64,000 nucleotides of DNA from Sphaerolaimus hirsutus (lineage: Eukaryota > Nematoda > Chromadorea > Monhysterida > Sphaerolaimidae). The stretch lies in contig OZ038454.1 of the NCBI GenBank assembly GCA_964036195.1, positions 7,502,001-7,566,000 on the forward strand, in the 5' to 3' direction. The notes under the pieces were generated by a model. The model had not been told where the DNA came from, made no database searches, and saw only the letters and a list, made by a program, of their open reading frames with translations. Positions within the stretch are counted from its first letter, which is position 1. Each line of letters opens with the position of its first letter. Shown here one piece after another: positions 42,542-51,741 of this stretch. The translations under genes and the position numbers were made by a program.

Positions 42542-45500
42542 ACTTTGTTAAAGTTACCTAAAATCGAGCTTGCTAAATATAACGGTGATCCGTTAGAATG
42601 GGCAGCTTGGTGGGAGATTTTTCGAGCTCAAATTCACGACCGAGCTAATTTGTCAATGGGTATGAAATATACATACCTCAAGCTCAGCCTTACCGGTCCA
42701 GCAGCAGAACTGCTGGCCGGATTAAAAGGTGATGGTCGAGATTACATCACAGCGGTCACCATGTTACAATCAAACTTTGGTGAGACGCATCGGGTACAAG
42801 CCGCCCTTTGGGATAAATTGTATTCACTCGAAAAGCCTTCGTCAAGAGGAGACTCTCTCACAAATTTCACACGAACCCTTTTGTCAACTCTCAATCAACT
42901 TAAAGAAAGGGGTGAGAGTGTCGATTCTGGTGCAGTGTTAAGAATAATTCGTGGTTATCTTCCCGATAATATTGTTCTTGCCGTCACAGAAGAACACCGG
43001 AATTCGATGCGCACCGCTGTAACCGGCGACACCGAACTCACAGTCGTCAGGTTTGTCGATGCATTAACTACCATTGCTCGTGCTCGGTTAGACGCGATGA
43101 AAACTGAACAACAAAGTTCACAATCTTCAACTGTTGTTCAGAAATCACAAAATTCATCATTAAAAAAGCCACAAAATGGAGGAGGTTGGCAACAGCAAAA
43201 GAAAAAAGGAAATAAATCACAAAATACCTTTTCAAAACCAAAACCTATTCACAATACGGTTGCTTTTGCTGGTACCAATGCTAACGTTGGTAAATCACAA
43301 GGAAAAAATAAAAATTCCACTCAACCTCCCAGAACTCCGGCGATCGGAGCAATTAGTCAAAAGCAGTCCTCACAACCTGCTGCTGACTATCGGAAGCCAA
43401 AATTCGAGTGCTTGTTCTGCGGCATCAAAGAGCACTACACAACCGACTGCCCTCAATACGTCACACCGAGAGAGCGCACTGAACGGTTGCAAGCTTTGGG
43501 CGATGTGTGCACGCGCTGCACGCGCAGAGGTCATCAAGCGGCACAGTGCACTCAACGACTGAGTTGCTACTACTGTCGCCAGATTGATCAGCATCACGGG
43601 GCGTTCTGTCCTACCAGACAGGCACCCGCAAGGCGTCAGGTAAACAATTCACAAAATAAAGCCTTTGTCAAAGCAACGAGCGCTAATTTTGTCAACGCTC
43701 AGGTAATCACAACGGGCGCGGCGTCGTCACATGCACCGCCATCGTATCCGCCTTCACACACGGAACCGATGAGCGTGTGTGTCATCCCCCCGGACGAGAA
43801 CGATTTCCGGTGGAAACAGAATACGCTGTACCAGCTGGACATGGACAGCCCGTTAGACATGGGCGAATGGCCGAGGCCCGCTAACGCTCAACAAGCGAAA
43901 GCTCAGGAGGAAGCCCGCAAATATCACAGCGAGAACGAGCTGTGGACGACGCTCCGTGCCAACCTCATCCAGGAAGGCACAGATATGGAGACTGTCGAGG
44001 CCAAAATCCGCGGCTTCCAGCAGAAACGGTACGAGGTGTACCCACACCTCAACCCGAACCAAATGTCATTGTCGGTGCCACTTCAACCCAGTCACAGGCC
44101 CACGGTGGAGGTGCTGAGCGCACAGGCGGGTTACGGTAACCCCAACACCGCTACCAGGCAGCAGGCCGAACAAGAATGTGAGTTCGATTTTGCACCTATT
44201 GTTCGTTTGCAAGTGGCCCAGGCTTCATTAATAAATAAAGACGCTGAATTAAATCGAGTCACAGACCCTTTGTTAATATTCTTTGACACTGGATGCGAAT
44301 ATTCATACATTAAAGCATCAGTGGCAAATGAGTATAACTTTGAAAACAAAGGAGATGTTGTTCTTCAAATGAACGTGTTTGCGACAAAAACGCCCGTCAC
44401 AGTCAATACGTTTTTGGGCGAGGCTGTTATGCCTATTTACAAACACGTCGACAATAAGGGCAATATGTTACAAATTCCGCTCACTTTACGTGCAGTGGAT
44501 AATTTGGCAACATATGCGTGCCCACCTCCTTTGTCACAAGATGACAAAACAGTCATTTATATTGTGTACGGTGAACATGCACAAGAACAATTCGCGGAAC
44601 CGCTTGAATTGACCGAAATGACTGATGAGTTTTGTCACAAACTATGTCAACCAGATGTAGTCATTGGTCAAGACTATTATTGGAAGTTCGATATTCGACC
44701 AACAGAAATCGAACTCCCATCTGGATTGATCATAGTCGAATCAATACTTGGATTGATGCTTGGCGGAAATGCATCATCACAGTCATTTGTCACAACACCT
44801 GACATTTCACCACATCAATTCATGGTTTCATGCAGTTCACATGCTTCATCAGCTGTTGCTGTTGGCCAAGAGACATTATTTCAATTTCACAGTCTCGAGT
44901 CAATAGGTATCACAGATGATCCATTATCACATGATGATGACAAAGCTGAACAGTTAATTCTGGAATCAATTACTCTCGATCCGGAAACTGGTCGCTATAG
45001 CGTAGATTGGCCATTCAAATCAACAATTCAAGAATTGCCAACCAACAATGCAGAAGCATTTCGCCGCTTTCTGTCACTGTTGAAACGGTTTCGAAAAGAT
45101 CCCGATTTATTCGCCACATACGCGAAAGTCATCTCTGATCAACTTCACAAAGGTGTCATAGAACCCGTCTATGGTTCACAAGATGGTTTGCAAGAACACA
45201 TCTTACCTCACCAACCTGTCCTCACACCTGGCAGATCGACAACATGTCGAATAGTGTATGATGGTTCTGCAGGCAAGCCAAGTCTCAATAATTGCTTATT
45301 TCGAGGCCCAGTTCTCACACCACTGGCGCTCGGATTAATGCTTCGCTTCAGAGCCGGAAAAGTGGTGTTATTAGCAGATATTGAGAAAGCATTTTTACAA
45401 ATTGCTCTTCACCCAAAATCACGCGCTTTCACAAAATTTTACTGGCTGCGTGATGACACCATTCCATCTCATGAAGACAATATTCAAATGATGCAATTCA

Positions 45501-48500
45501 CAAGGGTGCTGTTTGGTCTCACATGCAGTCCATCCATTTTGTCAACTGTTATCAAATATCACCTAGAAGCGGAATTAGCTCACATGCATCCCGCTGAAAC
45601 CAATGAACGAATGAAACTGGAGCTGTTGCTCAACAGCATTTACGTTGATAATTTAGTTATCAGCGTAGATGATGACAAATATGCAATACAGCTCTATCGT
45701 TTAATTAAAGCTGTTTTTGCCAGAGCAAATTTCAACATGCGCGAATGGATGACAAATTCGCCAATGGTCTCGGAGAAAATCAAACCCGATGACCTCAACC
45801 CGAAAAAGTCACAATATATCAAAGTAATGGGTCTCGTTTACGATCACATTGAAGACACCATTGCGGTGCCAGCTCCCAAGAAAGATTTCACGCTCATTGT
45901 CACAGCCACGCGCCGCAATTTAAATAAATTGCTGGCTTCGACATACGATCCTATTGGCGTCACAGCACCCGCGTTATTTCGGTTGAAATTTCGCGTGTCA
46001 CAAATAATTCAAAGGTGCAATATCACAACCTGGGATGAACTCATTGAAGACCCAGAGGCGGATGACTTACTGGACGATTTAAAACGACATCTCTCGTCCA
46101 TAAGTCAAATCAAATTCCCGCGCTCATTTCATTCTTTTGGCATCGATGTCAAAGCTGTCACAAGGCCATTAGAATTACATGTGTTTTGTGATGCCTCAAA
46201 AGATGGATACGCCGTTTGCGCTTATTTGCGTCAAAAAGCGATTTCACCTGATGAATACGGTTATGAAGATGACCGATATTTTAGTGGTTTTCTCACAGCT
46301 CGCACAAAACTAGCCCCACTTCCGTCAAAACAAGGTCAACCCCTCACAATCACACGCTTGGAATTGCTAGGTGTCACAATTGGAGCACAGCTCATCGATT
46401 ATTTACATCATGAACTCGTTGAGCTGGGTGGATGGAAAATTCACAGTAATTTCCTCTGGACCGATAGTACAGTTGTCATCGGCTGGCTATATACCGCAAA
46501 GCCGCTGGCTACTTTTGTTAACAATCGGGTCACAAAAATCCATTCGCTAATGTCAAAACATTGCATTCAAATTTGCAAGGTTGCTACAAAAGACAACCCA
46601 GCCGACATTGCATCACGGGGTTGTACTTTTGATCAACTAATGATCGAAACAATGTGGTTTACCGGACCCACATTTTTAGCTGAACCTCTCACATCAACCA
46701 TGCTTGACATTTCGCAATATCAAGCGCAACCTGTCACTGAAGAACTTGCGAAAGGCGACACTCACATCAGTCGACCTTTATATGCTGGAGCAGTAACTTC
46801 ACAGCCTGTTTCACAGCCTGATTCACAACCAGCTAATGCTCTTGCACAGCAAGTACCTATCAACTTGGACCCCAATTTGTCACAAAACGTCACTCCTCAA
46901 AATCCGTTTGTCGAAAGTCGACAACGTCACATCCCTTCAAATCCATTCGAAATCGACATTCGACGATTTTCTACACTGTCAAAATTGTTGCGTACTGTCG
47001 TATATCTGCTTCGTGTCAAAACATATTGGCTAAATCGCTCTATGCATAAAGCTGCAAAGCGCGAAAGCGAATATTTATCAAAACCCATCACACAAGCTGA
47101 TTTAAACGAAGCATTTAGACATGTATTGCGCATTTCACAAGCAGAGGAATGTACCAGTTGCATTTCACAAGCGCAACTTGGCAAACACCACATGCTCAAA
47201 TGGGACGCGTGGAATAATTTATTATATTGTGTCACGCGTGTGTCTCACAAAGAACACCGAAACCCTTCGTTGTTTTACTACCTGCCAAAGACCGGGTGGT
47301 TAACAACGCTAGTGGTTACTCATTTTCATGAGCTTGCTGGTCACAGTGGCATGCTTCACACTTTAGCAGATTTACGCGAACACTGCTGGTTGTCAAGTGC
47401 CAAACAGGTAGTTGCAAAAATTTTGCGGAAATGTGTCACATGCCGCAAAGTGGAAGGAGGTCCATTCACATTACCTGATTTTCACACATTACCTGTCACT
47501 CGAACTCAATCACAAATCAAGCCATTTCAACATATTGGCATTGATTATATGGGACCGTTAGTTTATTCACAGAACGGAACCCGTCACAGTCAACACATTT
47601 TGTTGCTAACATGCTTCAGCACACGCGCCATTCATTTAGAGTCAACCAATAGTGTCTCGACAGCCGACACAATTATGGCTCTAAATCGTTTTATTTCACG
47701 TCGAGGCATGCCGGACACAATTTGGTCCGACAACGCCCCAGCATTCAAAAATTGTGTTAAAATGCTACCGGACGTAAAATGGCATTTTATCACAGCCAAT
47801 AGTCCTTGGCAGGGCGGCGTGTACGAACGCATGGTAGGCTTAGTCAAACGCTTGCTCAAAAAAGCATGCGGACGACGTTGTCTCACATGGCATGAATTTC
47901 TCACAGTCATGCTTGACGTCGAATTCTCCGTCAATACGCGACCATTGTCATACTTGTCAAACACAGACATTGGTGCGGCAATACTGCGCCCAATACATTT
48001 TCTTTGGGGCACCCCACCACCATGTTACATGGATGAAAAACGTGAGTTGGAACTCGATTCCACCACGATTGAACCCATGCGAAAAATTCCAAAAGAGGAA
48101 TGGGAAAGAATGACGGATGGATCTTTCAACCTCACACCCTCACAAATCGAAAAAACCTACACACTCACACCCCCACGTGTCAATGACGTCAACTGCATTG
48201 ACGAAATTGCACTCAACTCTGTGCCTGAAAAGGACAGAGATGACATCACATTACTTTGGGACCAAATTCGTCACAATCGTGAAGTGCTTTGGTATGAGTG
48301 GTCACGTCAATACATTGACCTACTCAAAGATCGAGCTAAAAATCAACGCTTGAAAAAAGGCACAATCAACGAAGCTCCCAAACGTGGCCAAGTGGTGTTA
48401 ATCACAGATGATAAACAGCCACGCGGCATGTGGCAAATGGGCCGCGTTCACGAAATACACGTGTCAAGCGATGGCAAAATACGTGCAGTCACAGTATTGT

Positions 48501-51232
48501 CAAGTAACGGCCGTCGCACATGTAGATCTCCATCTAACCTAGTGCCTCTTGAAATCGACACAGAGGACGGTGTTGAATATAAAATCGACACTGAGGTAAA
48601 AGATGATGATAATTCACAACCTTCACCTGATAAGGGTGATGATTCACAAACTGATCAATCACATCAACAATCACAATCTTCACAGCAAGATGCAAGACGC
48701 GCAAACCCACGTCAAACATGTCGCTACACTGGCACATATTCGTTCTGGGGAAACGTGTCGCATTTAATGGCGCTCACGTTGCTAATACAATCAAAATTAG
48801 CCAACGCGCTCACATGGACAGATCAATATCACAAAACTTTTTATCTGTGCCATAAAACACGCACTGGGCACGCAATACAACTTCCAGAAAAAGTAACATG
48901 TCACTTTCCTCAAGTCACAGCCATAGAGGATATTGTGGTATCCATATGGACGTTGCGTGTTCAGCCGCAAACGACACCAATTTATAGATGCTTTCAACAA
49001 GAGCATACTATAGTCACGTATATGAGTCTGGTGGGCGGAAAAGCTATGCTGCCACCAGAAATCATTAAAAATCACAGAGTCACAACCTACAATTGCATGA
49101 TCGCCTACCAAAATAAAACTTGGAAAGGCGAACCCTTAATAAAAATTGGTCATGCATTGTGGAGTACTAACAAATCACTTCACATCGATTATTGTTACTT
49201 TTGTCACAATCTGAGTAACACAGTAATGAACTTTCACATAGAGGAAGGTGTGGTCGCAAGTCTTGACGGAAAGAAAATAGTTTCCGAAATTCAAGATCTG
49301 TCACATTGCAACCCACAGGCCGGCTATTGTTATGACAGTGACAATGGCGTCTCTTTATGGAATGCTACTGCCTTTAACAAGCAGTGTGCATTCCAAGAGA
49401 TTGGTCAATTTGATGCGCAATATTCACAAAATCATTACATAGTAGAAAAATTGCAAGCTGCATTTTCTGTCACATGGAGATCACAACAATTCCCAAATAA
49501 TGCAGAATGCATGCCAAAAGACGCAAAATATATTGACCAGGGCTCGGCATTCATTCAATTTCTTCGATATCAACTTAAGAAATTGAAAAAGCCTGAAACC
49601 GAAAAAGCTCCTCTTCATTTCAAACTCGCACCAAATCTTGATGTCGGTGTATTTCACTTGCTCACAGCCCGTCAACAATACGAAGTTGACAAAATTGCAC
49701 ATCTAGAACAAAAACAATTTGGATCGATCTGGCAACAATTATGTCACATCCGTCAGACCCAACTAGATATAATTCATGCAATTGTCACATTCAATCCCAC
49801 ACTTGGCTTGCGAGCATTGCTAGGACGTCAAAATCTCTATGCTGAATGGCATGGAGATATATTAATGTTCTGGGATTGTAAACCAGTCACAGCAGAAATT
49901 ATTTATTTTCAACACGAATATAACAATACTTGTTATAAATTTCTGCCGGTCAAAGTCACAAATCACCCACATATTATGTTCGTTGCTCCTGGCACCAATG
50001 ATCTGATCACACATTCACCAATAGATCATTGTCTCATGAAAGATCACAAATATTATCAATTAAATGATAATTCATGGGCCAACGAAAACGGACCAACGAA
50101 TTTGCACATCACAAAACTCCCAATCGAATTAATTTGGGCTGGCTCGTGGAAACCATTCACACTAAATGTTTCCGGGTCACCAGGTGTAAGCATGACTGAT
50201 ATTGCATTCAGTATCATGGCTGCACATCATCACTTTCAAAATTTGCAACGACTCGAACAACAAGTCACACGTTCAGTCGATTATATTGCAACAAAATCCA
50301 ACGATCCTAAAGCAGTGCAAGCATATATTGCTGGCATCGGCCAAGGGATTGGTGCATATTTTGAAGGTGTAGGAAAAGAGTTGGGTCACATCATTCACGG
50401 TAGTGTCACAGGTGGTGCGTCTGCATTAGACACGTTACTTACTGGGCCACTTCAAACAGCTGTGAACATCATACTCATTATTATCACAATTGCTTGTATT
50501 GGGTATATTGGTTATGTTTACATGCAGTGGCGGCTCGTAACCGGCAGGGGTATGCTGCCAGACATCAAGGGCTTTTTCCGAAGAAAGGGCAGAAGGGACA
50601 GAAACCCAAACAAATGGGAACCCCGTCCGTTCAGCAAGGAAAAATCGGTAAGCGACGGCGACGTAACCGCCAGAAGAAACAGACAAGCGGCTTCAACAAA
50701 CCCGCTTTGTCAAATCAAACCGTCACACAGTCGTCAAGTTCGTCACAGTTACCTTCAAAGTTTGTCACACCCCTCAAACGAGTATCTCCATTCAAACGAC
50801 TTTCAGGACGCTCGGTACAGCCTAGATCGGATCCCCCGGTCGGTTATAGTACCGAACGCGCCGAAGAAATCGAAATGGAGACGGGTGCGCGCCGGGTCAC
50901 AAAACCTGCACCCTCCTGCGAGTCACAACCGCAGAGCTCGTCACCAAATGCCAGACTCACAGTCACCGAACCTGTCACAACGGAAGTCACAATGGAAGAC
51001 GCGATCCCTGACCGCGAGCCCTTGCAAAAGCGACTCAAGAGATTCGCTGGAGTCGCAGGGCTCCCAGGTGAGCAGAAATCGTCACACCAAACATTTTCCT
51101 TTGTACCCCAAACTTTTCACAAATTCAATAACATCAATAAAAAACTGGTCAAATCAAAAGTTAAACGATCTAAAAAGATCTGTGACCTTCCTCAAACAAA
51201 CACCTTCACAGTCCGACTTAGAAATCGGATAG
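42542..51232 (+). CDS. gag-pol-env: Gag C-terminal part, Pol and envelope-like polyprotein
   Basis: In order: DUF1759-type gag core (PKIELAKYNGDPLEWAAWW, 42551 on); three CCHC-like knuckles (43409-43450, 43508-43549, 43565-43609); aspartic protease FFDTGCEYSYI (DTG at 44285); RT with LADIEKAF (Asp at 45377) and YVDN (45641-45652); A17/Pao region with RNase H HVFCDASKDGYA (46190) and LWTDSTVV (46463); integrase HHCC zinc finger (47321-47443) and catalytic D47543, D47729, E47825; DUF5641-like tail (48373-48570). After a Q/S/D-rich linker (48600-48700) comes a signal-like LMALTLLIQSKLANA (48764 on), a cysteine-rich ectodomain with at least six N-glycosylation sequons, a glycine-rich stretch GIGQGIGAYFEGVGKELG (50335 on), and a membrane span VNIILIIITIACIGYIGYVY (50462-50521). 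A long basic tail follows. No stop separates pol from the envelope-like part. Confidence 0.92.
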   Translation, partial: TLLKLPKIELAKYNGDPLEWAAWWEIFRAQIHDRANLSMGMKYTYLKLSLTGPAAELLAGLKGDGRDYITAVTMLQSNFGETHRVQAALWDKLYSLEKPSSRGDSLTNFTRTLLSTLNQLKERGESVDSGAVLRIIRGYLPDNIVLAVTEEHRNSMRTAVTGDTELTVVRFVDALTTIARARLDAMKTEQQSSQSSTVVQKSQNSSLKKPQNGGGWQQQKKKGNKSQNTFSKPKPIHNTVAFAGTNANVGKSQGKNKNSTQPPRTPAIGAISQKQSSQPAADYRKPKFECLFCGIKEHYTTDCPQYVTPRERTERLQALGDVCTRCTRRGHQAAQCTQRLSCYYCRQIDQHHGAFCPTRQAPARRQVNNSQNKAFVKATSANFVNAQVITTGAASSHAPPSYPPSHTEPMSVCVIPPDENDFRWKQNTLYQLDMDSPLDMGEWPRPANAQQAKAQEEARKYHSENELWTTLRANLIQEGTDMETVEAKIRGFQQKRYEVYPHLNPNQMSLSVPLQPSHRPTVEVLSAQAGYGNPNTATRQQAEQECEFDFAPIVRLQVAQASLINKDAELNRVTDPLLIFFDTGCEYSYIKASVANEYNFENKGDVVLQMNVFATKTPVTVNTFLGEAVMPIYKHVDNKGNMLQIPLTLRAVDNLATYACPPPLSQDDKTVIYIVYGEHAQEQFAEPLELTEMTDEFCHKLCQPDVVIGQDYYWKFDIRPTEIELPSGLIIVESILGLMLGGNASSQSFVTTPDISPHQFMVSCSSHASSAVAVGQETLFQFHSLESIGITDDPLSHDDDKAEQLILESITLDPETGRYSVDWPFKSTIQELPTNNAEAFRRFLSLLKRFRKDPDLFATYAKVISDQLHKGVIEPVYGSQDGLQEHILPHQPVLTPGRSTTCRIVYDGSAGKPSLNNCLFRGPVLTPLALGLMLRFRAGKVVLLADIEKAFLQIALHPKSRAFTKFYWLRDDTIPSHEDNIQMMQFTRVLFGLTCSPSILSTVIKYHLEAELAHMHPAETNERMKLELLLNSIYVDNLVISVDDDKYAIQLYRLIKAVFARANFNMREWMTNSPMVSEKIKPDDLNPKKSQYIKVMGLVYDHIEDTIAVPAPKKDFTLIVTATRRNLNKLLASTYDPIGVTAPALFRLKFRVSQIIQRCNITTWDELIEDPEADDLLDDLKRHLSSISQIKFPRSFHSFGIDVKAVTRPLELHVFCDASKDGYAVCAYLRQKAISPDEYGYEDDRYFSGFLTARTKLAPLPSKQGQPLTITRLELLGVTIGAQLIDYLHHELVELGGWKIHSNFLWTDSTVVIGWLYTAKPLATFVNNRVTKIHSLMSKHCIQICKVATKDNPADIASRGCTFDQLMIETMWFTGPTFLAEPLTSTMLDISQYQAQPVTEELAKGDTHISRPLYAGAVTSQPVSQPDSQPANALAQQVPINLDPNLSQNVTPQNPFVESRQRHIPSNPFEIDIRRFSTLSKLLRTVVYLLRVKTYWLNRSMHKAAKRESEYLSKPITQADLNEAFRHVLRISQAEECTSCISQAQLGKHHMLKWDAWNNLLYCVTRVSHKEHRNPSLFYYLPKTGWLTTLVVTHFHELAGHSGMLHTLADLREHCWLSSAKQVVAKILRKCVTCRKVEGGPFTLPDFHTLPVTRTQSQIKPFQHIGIDYMGPLVYSQNGTRHSQHILLLTCFSTRAIHLESTNSVSTADTIMALNRFISRRGMPDTIWSDNAPAFKNCVKMLPDVKWHFITANSPWQGGVYERMVGLVKRLLKKACGRRCLTWHEFLTVMLDVEFSVNTRPLSYLSNTDIGAAILRPIHFLWGTPPPCYMDEKRELELDSTTIEPMRKIPKEEWERMTDGSFNLTPSQIEKTYTLTPPRVNDVNCIDEIALNSVPEKDRDDITLLWDQIRHNREVLWYEWSRQYIDLLKDRAKNQRLKKGTINEAPKRGQVVLITDDKQPRGMWQMGRVHEIHVSSDGKIRAVTVLSSNGRRTCRSPSNLVPLEIDTEDGVEYKIDTEVKDDDNSQPSPDKGDDSQTDQSHQQSQSSQQDARRANPRQTCRYTGTYSFWGNVSHLMALTLLIQSKLANALTWTDQYHKTFYLCHKTRTGHAIQLPEKVTCHFPQVTAIEDIVVSIWTLRVQPQTTPIYRCFQQEHTIVTYMSLVGGKAMLPPEIIKNHRVTTYNCMIAYQNKTWKGEPLIKIGHALWSTNKSLHIDYCYFCHNLSNTVMNFHIEEGVVASLDGKKIVSEIQDLSHCNPQAGYCYDSDNGVSLWNATAFNKQCAFQEIGQFDAQYSQNHYIVEKLQAAFSVTWRSQQFPNNAECMPKDAKYIDQGSAFIQFLRYQLKKLKKPETEKAPLHFKLAPNLDVGVFHLLTARQQYEVDKIAHLEQKQFGSIWQQLCHIRQTQLDIIHAIVTFNPTLGLRALLGRQNLYAEWHGDILMFWDCKPVTAEIIYFQHEYNNTCYKFLPVKVTNHPHIMFVAPGTNDLITHSPIDHCLMKDHKYYQLNDNSWANENGPTNLHITKLPIELIWAGSWKPFTLNVSGSPGVSMTDIAFSIMAAHHHFQNLQRLEQQVTRSVDYIATKSNDPKAVQAYIAGIGQGIGAYFEGVGKELGHIIHGSVTGGASALDTLLTGPLQTAVNIILIIITIACIGYIGYVYMQWRLVTGRGMLPDIKGFFRRKGRRDRNPNKWEPRPFSKEKSVSDGDVTARRNRQAASTNPLCQIKPSHSRQVRHSYLQSLSHPSNEYLHSNDFQDARYSLDRIPRSVIVPNAPKKSKWRRVRAGSQNLHPPASHNRRARHQMPDSQSPNLSQRKSQWKTRSLTASPCKSDSRDSLESQGSQVSRNRHTKHFPLYPKLFTNSITSIKNWSNQKLNDLKRSVTFLKQTPSQSDLEIG
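48721..50530 (+). other. Envelope-like glycoprotein region of the polyprotein
   Basis: Seen: an internal hydrophobic leader ending LANA, 15 or more cysteines, sequons such as NKT, NKS, NLS, NAT, NNT and NVS, a heptad-like helical region (MAAHHHFQNLQRLEQQ), a membrane-proximal glycine-rich amphipathic stretch, and one C-terminal membrane span. This is the layout of a class I or III viral fusion glycoprotein. Known: some BEL/Pao elements carry envelope genes acquired from other viruses, and the Tas element of Ascaris has been proposed to have one related to herpesvirus gB. Inference: the glycine-rich G-x3-G spacing before the membrane span recalls the gB membrane-proximal region, but this is a visual impression only. 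No furin-type RxxR site is obvious before the ectodomain. Confidence 0.7.
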
Positions 51233-51636
51233 ATGGAAGAAAGTCACGATCAAGATCTAGATCCCCCTCCGTACCATTTGACCAATTCAACTCAATCACT
51301 TCACAGTGTACGACCTCATTCACAACCTCCCATGTCCCCTTGCTATCAAGCCAACCGCTTGCAGCATCGGAGCAATGGCAGCCCACCGAGTCGTCGACGA
51401 CGATCGTCGACGAGACCGACGCGCTCCGACAAGCCTTCGAGAGGCTCGCCGAGGAATCTGAGAAACTCCCCAACTGGCCGGGAAGACCAGCGGGGGCCCC
51501 AGAAGACCAGGCGCCCGGACACGGGGAAGGCCGCCAGCCTGAGGAGGATGCCGTCGAACCCATGGACGAGCATCATGAGGAGGGCCGGGAAAATGCCGGC
51601 GTCGAAGACGCCGACGATCTGCTACCACAGGAGTGA
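50494..51636 (+). CDS. Overlapping -1 frame ORF, candidate accessory or envelope-tail protein
   Basis: Open from about 50494 (no ATG until 50614) to TGA at 51636, about 380 codons or 340 from the first ATG. It overlaps the last 0.74 kb of the polyprotein frame and then continues alone. Seen: an arginine-rich patch GKRRRRNRQKKQ, a serine-rich segment, another basic region KLVKSKVKRSKK, an RS run GRKSRSRSRSPS, then an acidic amphipathic helix DALRQAFERLAEESEKL and a very acidic end. This charge layout resembles RNA-binding regulatory proteins, but I recognise no family. Codons here use GTC-ACA (VT) and TCA-CAG (SQ) as pol does, while the overlapping main frame reads the same bases as SH-type pairs. 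That favours this frame as the selected one from about 50640 on. It could be expressed by splicing (acceptor-like TTTACATGCAG at 50514-50524), by -1 frameshifting, or it may be the true envelope tail displaced by an indel in this copy. Confidence 0.65.
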   Translation: MYWVYWLCLHAVAARNRQGYAARHQGLFPKKGQKGQKPKQMGTPSVQQGKIGKRRRRNRQKKQTSGFNKPALSNQTVTQSSSSSQLPSKFVTPLKRVSPFKRLSGRSVQPRSDPPVGYSTERAEEIEMETGARRVTKPAPSCESQPQSSSPNARLTVTEPVTTEVTMEDAIPDREPLQKRLKRFAGVAGLPGEQKSSHQTFSFVPQTFHKFNNINKKLVKSKVKRSKKICDLPQTNTFTVRLRNRIDGRKSRSRSRSPSVPFDQFNSITSQCTTSFTTSHVPLLSSQPLAASEQWQPTESSTTIVDETDALRQAFERLAEESEKLPNWPGRPAGAPEDQAPGHGEGRQPEEDAVEPMDEHHEEGRENAGVEDADDLLPQE

Positions 51637-51658
51637 TGAGAGCATCACAGGCGTTTGA
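51233..51658 (+). other. Continuation of the main frame after its stop
   Basis: TAG at 51230-51232 is followed immediately by ATG and 141 further open codons in the polyprotein frame. The first residues contain DPPPYH, a PPxY motif of the kind that recruits ubiquitin ligases for budding in viral Gag proteins. The rest is arginine- and serine-rich, as expected from a shadow of the acidic -1 frame. It may be a read-through tail or no gene at all. Confidence 0.3.
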
Positions 51659-51741
51659 TTTTGATATTGTTTCACATCAATTTGCCGAGATTGGCTGAGA
51701 TAAAATTAAATTAAATTTAATTTTTATTCTAGTTTCGGGAG

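Noticed and set aside
43176..43562. 128-codon frame overlapping gag in another phase (also 61122-61655)
   Set aside because: It is a shadow of the lysine/glutamine-rich gag linker; it begins and ends without relation to element structure, unlike the -1 frame ORF at 50494.
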